This document shows positions 48,857 through 57,900 of a stretch of 64,000 nt of DNA, piece after piece (position 1 is the stretch's first letter; the number at the start of each line of letters is the position of its first letter). The notes under the pieces are model-generated. The model made no database searches. It was not told the origin of the DNA and saw only the letters and a list, made by a program, of their open reading frames with translations. Source of the stretch: Pseudomonas fluorescens (GTDB lineage: Bacteria; Pseudomonadota; Gammaproteobacteria; Pseudomonadales; Pseudomonadaceae); NCBI RefSeq assembly GCF_001307275.1, contig NZ_CP012831.1, positions 4,952,501 to 5,016,500 of the forward strand, in the 5' to 3' direction. The position numbers and the translations under genes are program-made.

Positions 48857-49085
48857 CCAGGCGCTGGTCTTGCATCGGCGAATGCGCTCGCTCGAGCCGG
48901 ATGTATTGCACTGTCGTGAAGTTGAATTGTGCTTGGCCGAGGATGGTCGCCATGTGCTGCTCAACCGTTATGTCGAGTTGTATCGCCATGAACATGTCAG
49001 TTGGTGCGCCATCCAGCAGCATCGGGTGCCGCTGGCGAAGATGGTGCGCTGGTTGGTCGATAACGGCGAGCAGGTGAAGGATTAG
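48849..49085 (+). CDS. Small conserved-looking hypothetical protein
   Basis: The 78-residue protein begins MNNQALVLHRRMRSLEPDVL at an ATG inside the last codons of the MlaA-family gene (8-base overlap). It is soluble and has three Cys, several His and a basic middle. The overlap and intact frame support it being real, but I do not recognise it. Confidence 0.6.
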   Translation: MNNQALVLHRRMRSLEPDVLHCREVELCLAEDGRHVLLNRYVELYRHEHVSWCAIQQHRVPLAKMVRWLVDNGEQVKD

Positions 49086-49165
49086 TGGCAATTTGCTCTT
49101 GAATACAGCGGTACATCGGGGGCGGATGCCATGAAACATTTTTACATAATTACGCATGAATAATG

Positions 49166-49181
49166 GTTGTACGACGTCGTA
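49166..49181. promoter_or_regulatory. TACGACGTCGTA palindrome upstream of the Nramp-family gene
   Basis: A perfect 12-bp palindrome (49170-49181) inside GGTTGTACGACGTCGTATC, about 60 bases before the ATG and so near a likely promoter. It shares GTTGTACGAC-like sequence with the site at 28668. A regulator is not identified. Confidence 0.4.
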
Positions 49182-49238
49182 TCTAATATGTTCGACTGTG
49201 GCCGTTTCTCACAAAAAAAATAAACGGAGATTCCATCC

Positions 49239-50540
49239 ATGACGAGCATTCCTTCCGCTGAAGGCAAGGCTGCGGCGCCCGTGCAAGGCCGTTTCGTGCG
49301 TCTGCTCAAGCTTCTCGGCCCCGGCATCATCGCGGTACTGTCCTGGCTGGGCGCCGGCGACCTGATCACCTCGTCCGTGGCGGGGGCGAACTACGGCTAC
49401 GCAATGATGTGGGTGCTGGCGGTTTCTCTGCTGCTGCGCTACTTGATCGTCAACATCATCGCGCGCTTCCAACTCTGCAATAACCAGGGCATGACCATCC
49501 TGCAAGGTTATGCCCAGCTCAATCCGTTTTTCGCCTGGTTCCTGCTGGTGTATGCGCTGCTCATGGGGCACCTGATGAATGCCTACATGATCAAGGGTGC
49601 TGGCGAAGCCCTGGCCATGTTGCTCAAGGTCGACTATCCACTGCTGTGTTCGGTGGCGGTGGTCTTGGCGGTGTGGATGCTCGTCGGGCGCAATATCTAT
49701 TCGATGATCGAAGGCGTGATGAAAGGCCTGCTGGCGATCATGACACTGGCGTTCCTGGCCCTGGCGGTGATGTCCGGCCCGGATGTCGCGGGCATCGTCA
49801 AAGGTACCATCGGCTTCAGCATTCCGCCCGATGAAGGCGTGCACGGTGCGCTGCTGGTGGCCGTTTCGGTGATCGGTGCGGTGGCCGGCTCCATCGCCAA
49901 CTTCGTCCATCCGTATGTCATGCGCCAGAAGGGTTGGGTGGGGCCTGAACACAAGCGTATCCAGCGTAACGACCTGCTGTTTGCGGTGTTCGTCGGGATC
50001 ATCATCAACCTGGCGATCTGGATCGTCGGTGCGGAAATCCTGCGACCCAACGGCATCGAGGTCAAAACCCTGGGCGATCTGGGCAAGGCCCTGGAAATGT
50101 TCTTCGGCTCGATCGGTTGGTACGTGTTCTTCATCGGCGTGTTCGCCACGCTGTTCGCCAGCATCTCCGGCAAGACCACGGCGTTTCCGATGCTGATCAC
50201 CGATGCCTTCCAGCACGTGCGGCCCGAGCGCCGGGAGCGCTACGGCAAAGAGTTCCACCATGATCCGATGCACAAATGGTTCATGCTGTTCATTCTCGTG
50301 ACGCCGCTGATCTGGTCGCTCCCCGGCATGCCGGACTTCGTCACGCTGACCATCGGCGTCAACGCGCTGAATATCGTCGGATTGCCGGTGATTTCCCTGG
50401 GCCTGCTGATCATGTCCAACCAGAAGTCCCTGCTGGGCAAGGAATATCGCAACAACCTGTTCGAGAACATCGCGCTGATGTTTGCCACGGGCCTGGCGTT
50501 GTGGGTCGCGTTCCAGCTGGGGGTCGATCTGTTTACTTGA
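49239..50540 (+). CDS. Atypical Nramp-family divalent metal transporter
   Basis: The 433-residue protein has 11 hydrophobic segments and aligns with Nramp. In TM1 the canonical DPGN metal motif is replaced: GPGIIAVLSWLGAGDLITSS has GAGD in that place. In TM6 the usual Met-Pro-His site is not present; the segment reads GSIANFVHPYVMRQKG. The substrate may therefore not be Mn or Fe. It stands alone, with a palindrome upstream. Confidence 0.85.
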   Translation: MTSIPSAEGKAAAPVQGRFVRLLKLLGPGIIAVLSWLGAGDLITSSVAGANYGYAMMWVLAVSLLLRYLIVNIIARFQLCNNQGMTILQGYAQLNPFFAWFLLVYALLMGHLMNAYMIKGAGEALAMLLKVDYPLLCSVAVVLAVWMLVGRNIYSMIEGVMKGLLAIMTLAFLALAVMSGPDVAGIVKGTIGFSIPPDEGVHGALLVAVSVIGAVAGSIANFVHPYVMRQKGWVGPEHKRIQRNDLLFAVFVGIIINLAIWIVGAEILRPNGIEVKTLGDLGKALEMFFGSIGWYVFFIGVFATLFASISGKTTAFPMLITDAFQHVRPERRERYGKEFHHDPMHKWFMLFILVTPLIWSLPGMPDFVTLTIGVNALNIVGLPVISLGLLIMSNQKSLLGKEYRNNLFENIALMFATGLALWVAFQLGVDLFT

Positions 50541-50608
50541 GGCTCGGCCATCTGCAACTTTCGGGGGACTGCTAGACTTTATCGTCCAGTCCCTTTCGGA
50601 GAAGCGGA

Positions 50609-51088
50609 ATGAACAATAAGAACAGGATCTGCCTCTGGTACGACGGCAATGCCCACGAAGCTGCGCAGTTCTACGCCAAAACGTTTCCCGACAGTGCGGT
50701 GAACGCTGTCTATCAGGCTCCGAGCGATTATCCGTCGGGCAAGGAGGGTGATGTGATCACGGTGGATTTCACGGTGATCGGCATCCCTTGCATCGGTCTC
50801 AACGGCGGGCCGGTGTTCAAGCACAGCGAGGCCTTTTCATTCCAGATTGCAACTGAGGACCAGGCCGAAACGGACCGCTTGTGGAACGCGATCATCGACA
50901 ACGGCGGCCAGGCCAGTGCCTGTGGCTGGTGCAAGGACAAGTGGGGCTTGTCGTGGCAGATCAGCCCGCGTGTGTTGCTTGAAGCGGTCGCCAGTCCTGA
51001 CAAGGCCGTCGCCAAGCGGGCCTTCGAGGCCATGATGACGATGACCAAGATCGACATTGCGGCGATTGAAGCGGCGGTGAAAGGTTAG
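50609..51088 (+). CDS. VOC-superfamily (PhnB-like) protein
   Basis: The 159-residue protein starts MNNKNRICLWYDGNAHEAAQ and carries FYAKTFPDSAVNAVYQAPSD and CKDKWGLSWQISPRVLLEAV, signatures of the PhnB/3-demethylubiquinone-methyltransferase-like VOC group. The fold is known, but the reaction for this branch is not. CGGAGAAG precedes the ATG. Confidence 0.88.
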   Translation: MNNKNRICLWYDGNAHEAAQFYAKTFPDSAVNAVYQAPSDYPSGKEGDVITVDFTVIGIPCIGLNGGPVFKHSEAFSFQIATEDQAETDRLWNAIIDNGGQASACGWCKDKWGLSWQISPRVLLEAVASPDKAVAKRAFEAMMTMTKIDIAAIEAAVKG

Positions 51089-51111
51089 CCGGCGCAGCAC
51101 TTCCATTCCCT

Positions 51112-51271
51112 TGTGGGAGTGAGCTTGCTCCCACACTGGATCGTTGGTGGCTTCGATTTTTCGGCCTGTCCAAATCCCCTGTGGGAGCGAGCTTGCTCGC
51201 GATGGCGCCGGCACAGCCAACAGTGATGCAAGCTGACCCACCGCTATCGCGAGCAAGCTCGCTCCCACACT
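51112..51271. repeat. REP cluster: single hairpin plus doublet
   Basis: A short complete palindrome (51112-51135, TGTGGGAGTGAGCTTGCTCC and closing bases) is followed by an inverted REP pair at 51180-51269. It lies between the convergent VOC and RidA genes. Confidence 0.88.
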
Positions 51272-51276
51272 CGATA

Positions 51277-51678
51277 TCACGAGGTGGCCTCAGGCAACCT
51301 GGCAATCACCTTGATCTCGAACTGAAAACCATACAACCACGTCACGCCCACCGCCGTCAGTGTCGGATGCGGCGCGCTGCCCCAGAATTCGGGCACAACG
51401 CTCCATACCCGTTCGAAGGTCGACTCGGGATCGACCATGAACACCGTCACATCCACCACATCGTCAAAGCTGCAATCGGCCGCGGCCAGGATCGCCTTCA
51501 GGTTGTTGAACGCCAGCCGCACCTGAGCTTCCAGGTCGGGTTCCGGCGAACCGTCGGCGGTGCTGCCGACTTGCCCCGACACGAACAGGAAACCATTGGA
51601 ACGAATCGCCGGTGAATAGCGATTGCGCTCATACAGTGCCTGGCGTCCGGGCGGGAAAACTACATCGCGCTGTGTCAT
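51277..51678 (-). CDS. RidA-family protein
   Basis: The 133-residue protein has the RidA fold signature GFLFVSGQVGSTADGSPEPD and FNNLKAILAAADCSFDDVVD; the C-terminal part (TLTAVGVTWLYGFQFEIKVI) has Trp-Leu where classical RidA has an Arg-containing strand, placing it in another subgroup. It is divergent from a LysR gene, which may regulate it. Confidence 0.88.
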   Translation of the reverse strand: MTQRDVVFPPGRQALYERNRYSPAIRSNGFLFVSGQVGSTADGSPEPDLEAQVRLAFNNLKAILAAADCSFDDVVDVTVFMVDPESTFERVWSVVPEFWGSAPHPTLTAVGVTWLYGFQFEIKVIARLPEATS

Positions 51679-51811
51679 TAAATATCTCCATCAAAGAGTG
51701 GGTTCCAAACGATGAACTCACTCTAGGGGCTTGTGTCCGGGGGATAAACGAGCAACCTTGGCGATCACTGTTTGTAAATTCCAAACAATCGGATCGATAC
51801 CCGAGGCAGAA

Positions 51812-52738
51812 ATGGATCGTTTTGATGCGATGCAAGCGTTTGTGCGAGTCGTGGAGGCGGGCAGCTTCACCAAGGCGGCGGAAACCCTGCACATGAGCAA
51901 GACCACCGTGACCCAATTGGTGCAGCAGCTCGAGGCACGGTTGCGGGTCAAGCTGCTCAACCGCACCACGCGCAAGGTCAATGTCACCGCCGACGGTGCC
52001 CTTTATTACGAACGGGTGATTCGTTTGCTGGCCGACATGGACGATGCCGAGACCAGCGTCTCCAGCGCCCAGGCGCTACCCCGCGGGCGTCTGCGGGTGG
52101 ACGTGCCGAGCCCGCTGGCAGTGATGATCCTGGTACCGGCCTTGCCGGCGTTTTATGAACGTTATCCGGACATCCAGATCGACATGGGCGTCAGTGATCG
52201 CATCGTCGACATGATCGATGAAAGTGTCGATTGCGTGGTGCGCGGCGGTGCGCTGGTGGATCAGTCGCTGGTGGCCCGGCGCGTCGGCGATCTTGCCCTC
52301 GGCGTCTTCGCCGCCCCGAGTTACCTGGCACGGTTCGGCCGGCCCGCGCATCCGCGCGAACTGGAAGAATCACAGCATCGCACCGTGGGTTTCCTGTGGG
52401 CGCGCACCGGTAAATCCCTGCCTTACGCCATGCGCCGTGGCAGTGAGCTGCTTCACGTCAAAGGGCGCTACGCCCTGGCCATCGACGACGGCAACGCCTA
52501 CCTCGCCGCCGGCCTGGCAGGGTTGGGCGTGCTCTGGTTGCCGGAGTACATGTCCCGGCGTCACCAGGCGCAAGGCGAGTTGGTGCCGCTGTTCGAAGAC
52601 TGGCACCTCGACCCGATGCCGCTCTACGTGGCTTACCCTCCGAACCGTCACGTCAATGCCAAGCTGCGGGTGTTCATCGATTGGGTGGTGGAGCTGATGG
52701 CGCAGCATGCGCCTATCATTGATCGACCGGTTTCGTGA
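51812..52738 (+). CDS. LysR-family transcriptional regulator
   Basis: The 308-residue protein begins MDRFDAMQAFVRVVEAGSFT, with the HTH helix AAETLHMSKTTVTQLVQQLE and a C-terminal effector domain. The ATG at 51812 is the family start; the frame is open 27 codons upstream. It is divergent from the RidA-family gene across 133 bases. Confidence 0.93.
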   Translation: MDRFDAMQAFVRVVEAGSFTKAAETLHMSKTTVTQLVQQLEARLRVKLLNRTTRKVNVTADGALYYERVIRLLADMDDAETSVSSAQALPRGRLRVDVPSPLAVMILVPALPAFYERYPDIQIDMGVSDRIVDMIDESVDCVVRGGALVDQSLVARRVGDLALGVFAAPSYLARFGRPAHPRELEESQHRTVGFLWARTGKSLPYAMRRGSELLHVKGRYALAIDDGNAYLAAGLAGLGVLWLPEYMSRRHQAQGELVPLFEDWHLDPMPLYVAYPPNRHVNAKLRVFIDWVVELMAQHAPIIDRPVS

Positions 52739-52771
52739 AGTTTGTCTGTCCCGTTGTAGAGGAGATGCGCA

Positions 52772-53164
52772 ATGGACCCATTCACTGGCGGTTGCCTATG
52801 CGGCAATGTTCGACTTGAAGCTGCTGGGCGCCCGTATCGCGTCGGTGTCTGTCATTGCCTCGATTGTCGCAAGCATCACGGGGCACTGTTCTACGCGGCG
52901 GCCGTGTTTCCCCAGGATGCGGTGACGATCGAGGGTGAAACCCGGGACTACGCCGGGCGATTTTTCTGCCCTCGCTGTGGCTCGTCGCTGTTTGCCCGCT
53001 CTGGCGACGAAATCGAAGTGCACTTGGGAATTCTGGATGCTCCCGGTCAACTGATGCCCACCTACGAAAGCTGGACCGTGCGCCGTGAGTCCTGGTTGCC
53101 GGCGTTTCCGCTCACCCGATGCTATGCCCATGATCGTGAGGGTACGGGGCGGTCTGAGGAATAG
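52772..53164 (+). CDS. GFA-family (CENP-V/GFA domain) zinc protein
   Basis: The 130-residue protein has the family zinc ligands: GGCLCGNVRLEA, CHCLDCRKHHGALFYAAAVF and FCPRCGSSLFAR. GFA was named for glutathione-dependent formaldehyde activation, but many members do other things, and no formaldehyde genes are near. AGGAGAT precedes the ATG. Confidence 0.9.
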   Translation: MDPFTGGCLCGNVRLEAAGRPYRVGVCHCLDCRKHHGALFYAAAVFPQDAVTIEGETRDYAGRFFCPRCGSSLFARSGDEIEVHLGILDAPGQLMPTYESWTVRRESWLPAFPLTRCYAHDREGTGRSEE

Positions 53165-53183
53165 ATGCAACGGGTTCTACCGT

Positions 53184-53331
53184 CATCGCGAGCAAGCTCG
53201 CTCCCACAGTTGATCTTGGGTGCGCGCCAATTCCGGATTCACCCTGTGGGAGCGAGCTTGCTCGCGATGACGGCAGCTCATTCAACACCCATGCAAGCGG
53301 GCCCGCCGCTTTCGCGAGCAGGCCCCTCACA
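53184..53331. repeat. REP triplet, GTGGGAGCGAGC family
   Basis: Three elements in alternating orientation: two intact (53184-53209 and 53243-53269) and one decayed (about 53311-53330, TTTCGCGAGCAGGCCCCTCA). Confidence 0.85.
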
Positions 53332-53344
53332 ACCGATCCAGGTG

Positions 53345-54298
53345 TTATTCCTTGAGGAAGGTCAGCAGATCCTGGTTCAGTCGGTCCTTGTGCGTCTCGG
53401 TCAAGCCGTGCGGTGCGCCAGGGTAGACGATCAGTCGGGCGCCTTTGATCAGCGCCGCCGAGGCCCGGCCTGCAGCGTCGATGGGCACGATCTGATCGTC
53501 ATCGCCATGGATGACCAGGGTCGGCACGTCGAACTTCTTCAAATCGCCGCGGAAGTCTGTCGCCGAGAACGCCGCAATCGAGTCATAGGTATTCTTGCTG
53601 CCACCCTGCATGCCCTGCATCCAGAACGATTGGATCAGCCCCTGGGATGGCTTGGCACCCTTGCGGTTGTAGCCGTAGAACGGGCCCGAGGCGATGTCCA
53701 GGTACAGCTGCGAACGGTTCTCCAGGGACGCCTTGCGCAGGCCGTCGAACACCTCGATAGGCAAGCCACCGGGGTTGGTGTCTGTCTTGAGCATCAACGG
53801 TGGCACCGAAGAAACCAGCACGGCTTTCTTCACCCGACCGGTACCGTGGCGACCGATGTAACGCGCCACTTCACCACCCCCCGTCGAAAAGCCCACCAGC
53901 GTCACGTTCTTGAGGTCCAGTGCTTCAATCACCGCCGCCAGGTCGTCGGCGTAGTGGTCCATGTCGTTGCCTTCCCAAGGCTGGCTGGAGCGACCATGAC
54001 CGCGACGATCGTGAGCAATCACCCGATAGCCTTTCGAGGCGAGGAACATCATCTGGCCTTCCCAGCTGTCGGAGTCCAGCGGCCAGCCGTGGCTGAAGGT
54101 CACGACCTGGCCATCACGCGGGCCCCAGTCCTTGTAATACAGCTGAACGCCATCCTTGGTGGTGATGTAGCTGGCGGACTGGACCACGCTGCCGACCGCA
54201 GACACGCTTGCAGCGGCTTGGACCGACGATGCGGCCTCGGCGCTGAGGGTAGCCAATGCCAGGGTCGCGACAGCCAGGGTGCGGTTGAAGGTGTTCAT
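53345..54298 (-). CDS. Secreted alpha/beta-hydrolase (non-haem chloroperoxidase/arylesterase type)
   Basis: The 317-residue precursor has a signal peptide (MNTFNRTLAVATLALATLSA, then EAASS). The triad is visible as Ser138 in GFSTGGGE, Asp268 in HGDDDQIVP and His297 in PGAPHGL; the oxyanion motif is SHGWPLD. Close relatives are cofactor-free haloperoxidase/arylesterases, but those are cytoplasmic. The secreted form is notable. The true substrate is unknown. Confidence 0.9.
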   Translation of the reverse strand: MNTFNRTLAVATLALATLSAEAASSVQAAASVSAVGSVVQSASYITTKDGVQLYYKDWGPRDGQVVTFSHGWPLDSDSWEGQMMFLASKGYRVIAHDRRGHGRSSQPWEGNDMDHYADDLAAVIEALDLKNVTLVGFSTGGGEVARYIGRHGTGRVKKAVLVSSVPPLMLKTDTNPGGLPIEVFDGLRKASLENRSQLYLDIASGPFYGYNRKGAKPSQGLIQSFWMQGMQGGSKNTYDSIAAFSATDFRGDLKKFDVPTLVIHGDDDQIVPIDAAGRASAALIKGARLIVYPGAPHGLTETHKDRLNQDLLTFLKE

Positions 54299-54459
54299 TG
54301 TGTCTCTCTCCATAAGGTCGGTTTGATCTGCGGCGATCGTCATCGATCGCGTTGGTGGGCAGATTAGAGAGAGAGGCCGATGACGAGAACGGCGTGGGCA
54401 TCGATAGCAACTATAGGAAAATCGGATAGCTGCACTTCGCTTCGGTTGCCGTGATCAGT

Positions 54460-54489
54460 GGTGGCGAGGGCGCTTGCTCCCTCGCCACC
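54460..54489. repeat. Minimal REP hairpin
   Basis: A single 30-base palindrome GGTGGCGAGGGCGCTTGCTC plus its closing arm, the shortest member of the TGGCGAGGGAGC family here. It lies downstream of the zinc-ribbon gene. Confidence 0.7.
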
Positions 54490-54519
54490 ACGTACTGTTC
54501 AAGCGCCCTGAAGTCGCCC

Positions 54520-54753
54520 TCAACCAAAAGAGGGCATCGGCCCCAACGAATTAAAGATCCACACGACCACCGCTACGGCCGCCAGCACCGCAACCACAAT
54601 GCTGATAAACACCCATTTAAGGATTTTCAACCCTTTCGACGGCTGGGACGCAGGGAAGAGAGCCTCTTCCGAGAGCCTCATTTTTTCGGCGCAGCGCGGG
54701 CAAGCAGCGTTTTCGTCAAGAATGACGGACCTGCATTGATCACAGATTTTCAT
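54520..54753 (-). CDS. Small zinc-ribbon membrane protein
   Basis: The 77-residue protein begins MKICDQCRSVILDENAACPR, with CxxC pairs at Cys4/Cys7 and Cys18/Cys21. One membrane segment follows at about 46-68 (ILKWVFISIVVAVLAAVAVV). The zinc ribbon would face the cytoplasm. No function is known to me. The 283 bases upstream, before the next gene, show nothing I can name. Confidence 0.75.
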   Translation of the reverse strand: MKICDQCRSVILDENAACPRCAEKMRLSEEALFPASQPSKGLKILKWVFISIVVAVLAAVAVVVWIFNSLGPMPSFG

Positions 54754-55036
54754 GGGGCGAGGCTCATAAGAAGGGGGGGCCATCATGGGCGGTGATGATG
54801 CGTTGAAACGACCGGGGATCGATAGGATTCATACGGGCTGGGTCCCAGGGAGGAGGGCGCAAGGGGAGCGCCGCGTATCCGGTCGCGCTGATCCTACACC
54901 AAGGTCCGGAGGCTGCTAAGGGGCGGAATGTAGACTGCGTCAACTGTCAGGCAAGTGTTTGGGTCTATGCTTACCTTGCCCCTCTTGAATCAGGCCCCCC
55001 CATGCACGAACACCGAACGGTCCACAAGGAGTACGC

Positions 55037-55771
55037 GTGAGACATTCGATATCGGTTGCAGCGCTGCTTTGTCTCTTGCTCGGCACGGTTGCCAGGGCCG
55101 AGCAGTATCAGATCGTCACCGAAGAATGGGCACCGTACAACTATCTGGAAAACAACCGGCTCACTGGCATGACCACCGAGATCGTCCGGGCCATCATGGC
55201 GCTGACCGGGGATGACTTCGAGGTGTTGCTGCAACCCAGCATGCGTGCCACCCAAATACTCAAGCACCGCCCCAAGACCATCATGTACTCCCTGTTTCGC
55301 ACGCCGGAACGCGAGTCGTTGTACAAATGGGTCGGGCCAATCGTGGAAGAGTCCATCCACCCCTATCAACTGGCCAAGGCGCCGCCGGTAAACTCCCTGG
55401 AACAACTGCTGCACGCCCCGCAGATCACCACGCGACATGCCGGCCTGGTGCCGACGATGCTGTTGTCGCTGGGCTTTAACAACCTGGACAAAAGTGCCAC
55501 CGAAAGCAAGCTGCTCTATCGTATGCTGCTTGCCGGGCGCACCGACATCATCGTCGGCGACACCGATGCGGGCGTGGTCTACTACAGCCGCCAGTTGAAT
55601 ATCGCGCCGGGCACGCTGCGGAAAATTCCTATCGAGCTTTATCGTTCGTCGTTGTATATCGCTTTTAGCTTGGACTCTGAAGACGAAGTGGTCGCGGCAT
55701 GGACCAAGGCTTTGGAGCAGTTGCGGCGATCAGGGGAGCTGGGGCGGATTCAGCGGCGGTATGAGCAATAG
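55037..55771 (+). CDS. Periplasmic substrate-binding protein, SBP_bac_3-like
   Basis: The 244-residue protein has a signal peptide (MRHSISVAALLCLLLGTVAR, then AEQYQ) and the type II binding fold (YQIVTEEWAPYNYLENNRLT, then MTTEIVRAIMALTGDDFEVL). The start is a GTG with AAGGAG 6 bases upstream. No ABC permease genes are adjacent, so it may be an orphan of the type with two-component or scavenging roles. Confidence 0.88.
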   Translation: MRHSISVAALLCLLLGTVARAEQYQIVTEEWAPYNYLENNRLTGMTTEIVRAIMALTGDDFEVLLQPSMRATQILKHRPKTIMYSLFRTPERESLYKWVGPIVEESIHPYQLAKAPPVNSLEQLLHAPQITTRHAGLVPTMLLSLGFNNLDKSATESKLLYRMLLAGRTDIIVGDTDAGVVYYSRQLNIAPGTLRKIPIELYRSSLYIAFSLDSEDEVVAAWTKALEQLRRSGELGRIQRRYEQ

Positions 55772-55872
55772 AAGAGCGGAGCCGGCGCAATGCCCGCCTG
55801 ACGACGGGATGCAGAAAACCGCTCCGCGATCCACTCAGCCACCACAGTCGCAACTGAGCCTGCGATGACGGA

Positions 55873-57900
55873 TCAGCGTGTATAGGGGCCTTGCAAGTTC
55901 ACCTGATTGCCAAGGAACCAGCCAAACCAACTGGCGACACCGAGCCAGGGATCGGTCCGGGCCATGATGTCCATCAGGTTGACGTTCAGTGTGCCGGTGA
56001 GGTCCGTCATCATCGCTGTCGTTGGATAGCTTTTGACGATATTGCTGTCGCTCCAGATGATCGCGAACTCGTAATACGTCCCTTCGACATAGGTGCCCTC
56101 GGGGGCTCTGGGAATGGTGAGTGTCGAGTAAGCATCATATCCACTGCCGCTGAGCGGGTCGGGGCAGGCCCAGGCGATTGCCCAGAAGAGCGGCATCAGG
56201 TTCTGGTAGGCCTGCAACATCAGCCCGTTGGCCATGGCGGTAGCGGTGGAGCTGTCGCCGTCCGAGGTCGAGGAGCCGCCGTTGTTGTCAGTGGGTATCG
56301 GCAGGTTGCCGTTGTCGGCGTAGTGGTAGAAGTTCATCAGGCGCCCGTGGTCGCTGACGATGGTCGTGTAGAAGTTGCTTAGGCTCGTGTTGCTCGCTTC
56401 GAAGGAATCGGCGACCTGCTCCCAGTACTGGCCGATGGTGATCGAGCTGGACGTTCCGTCGAGGCTGCTGGTGATCACCCGGATGACATCGGTCACGGCA
56501 ACCACCGCAAGATTGGCCCAGGGGGCGACGGCTTCGGGGAAAAACCACACCAGCGAGTAACCGAGATCCTTGAGCAGTTGGACGAAGTCCAGCAGCGTGC
56601 TGTCGTCGGTCTTGGCCTGCATGTTGGCGATCGCGGCGCTTATCAGGGTATTGGCCGTGCTCTGGGCGGTATTCAGGGTGCCTTGGGTGTAGGTGTAGAG
56701 CGATTGAAGTTGTTCGACAGCGCTCATTTCCTGCCAGACCGTATAGATGATCTGGAGCCAGTCATCGGCGGCCACACCCGTCGGCGCAGCGGGGGCGGTG
56801 GGAGAAAAGCTGTAGTTGCCACTGGCGTCGAACTGCAACCAGGTGGCGAGCTCGGTGGTGACGGTGTTCGGAGACCAGTCCGGGGACGTCGCAAGCTCAC
56901 GTGGATCGAGTGGATCGTTGGAATTCGCGCCATTGATGATGTCGCCGAGTGTAACGCACAGCGCCGAGTAGGCATTGTTGAAATCAGGCCAGGCCATGGC
57001 GGGTTGATCGACGATGGATTGCAGCAAGTCCATGGTTGGCTGCTGTGGCGCGAAGCAGATGACGACGTCGTGAGTAAAAATGGTGTACCAATCGCTTTCC
57101 ACGTCGTACCTGGCGGAGCAATAGCCAAAGGTGCCCGCGCCGCACACACCACCGTAGCGCATGGCCCAACGGTTGGCCGCGACGGCCAGAACACTCATGT
57201 TCGAGTCCATCAGGTTCGCGCTGTCCAAGGGTTCGAGAATGCCCGCCAGGATCTGATCCATCAGTGCCGCACGACCCGCCTTGAGGACCTGGATGCCGGG
57301 GGTGTTGCTGAAGACGTAGACGCCTCGGTAGTTCTGCCCATTCTCGACCGCCATCTCCCAGCTCGGGATGCCGGCCACGTAGGCGTTACCGTTGGCGTCG
57401 CTTTGCGTCAGGGCATAGGCATGGGCGGCAGCGGCCCAACGCCGCTCGTCAGGATCGCCGGTCTGGTTCGAGGTCAGCGTAAGGGGCGGCTGATTACCGT
57501 AGGCGCTCGCCAACGCGGCGTTGAGTTCGTCGTCGCTGGGCTGCAGCAGCGTGACCTGGGTGCCCACCGGGAACAGAAACGCCCCGACGACGGGATTGCC
57601 GTTGTCGTCAGAGCCCGTTTCCCACGACGGGATCGCGAACGCGTAAAGCGGGTTGCCGTCATCATCCTGCTGGCTCAGCGCCCAACGAAGAATGCCGTTT
57701 GCCCAGTAGCGGTAATCGATGAAGGAGCCGGTCAGCGGAGGGTTGATGTCCGAGAGCATCTGGAGCACGTCACTTTGCAGAATGTTCTGCCAGACAACCG
57801 CCACGCCGGTACTTTCGATGCCGCCATTGGTGGGTGGAACAGCGGCAAATGCAGGGGCGATGGCACGTTTCGTATGCTCGGAATCGTCGAGATTGAACAT
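55873..57900 (-). CDS. Unrecognised 675-residue protein with internal repeats
   Basis: I do not recognise this protein. It has no signal peptide, lipobox or clear membrane anchor, and is rich in Trp, Asn, Asp and Thr. Residues about 66-135 and 155-222 are an internal duplication: RWALSQQDDDGNPLYAFAIP followed by SWE resembles AYALTQSDANGNAYVAGIPS followed by WE, then VGAFLFP/RGVYVFS. A weaker third copy may cover 242-298 (ANRWAMRYGG). Residues about 420-560 are helical, with one hydrophobic stretch (PWANLAVVAVTDVIRVI). It is divergent from the C58 protease gene 196 bases away. Confidence 0.75.
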   Translation of the reverse strand: MFNLDDSEHTKRAIAPAFAAVPPTNGGIESTGVAVVWQNILQSDVLQMLSDINPPLTGSFIDYRYWANGILRWALSQQDDDGNPLYAFAIPSWETGSDDNGNPVVGAFLFPVGTQVTLLQPSDDELNAALASAYGNQPPLTLTSNQTGDPDERRWAAAAHAYALTQSDANGNAYVAGIPSWEMAVENGQNYRGVYVFSNTPGIQVLKAGRAALMDQILAGILEPLDSANLMDSNMSVLAVAANRWAMRYGGVCGAGTFGYCSARYDVESDWYTIFTHDVVICFAPQQPTMDLLQSIVDQPAMAWPDFNNAYSALCVTLGDIINGANSNDPLDPRELATSPDWSPNTVTTELATWLQFDASGNYSFSPTAPAAPTGVAADDWLQIIYTVWQEMSAVEQLQSLYTYTQGTLNTAQSTANTLISAAIANMQAKTDDSTLLDFVQLLKDLGYSLVWFFPEAVAPWANLAVVAVTDVIRVITSSLDGTSSSITIGQYWEQVADSFEASNTSLSNFYTTIVSDHGRLMNFYHYADNGNLPIPTDNNGGSSTSDGDSSTATAMANGLMLQAYQNLMPLFWAIAWACPDPLSGSGYDAYSTLTIPRAPEGTYVEGTYYEFAIIWSDSNIVKSYPTTAMMTDLTGTLNVNLMDIMARTDPWLGVASWFGWFLGNQVNLQGPYTR

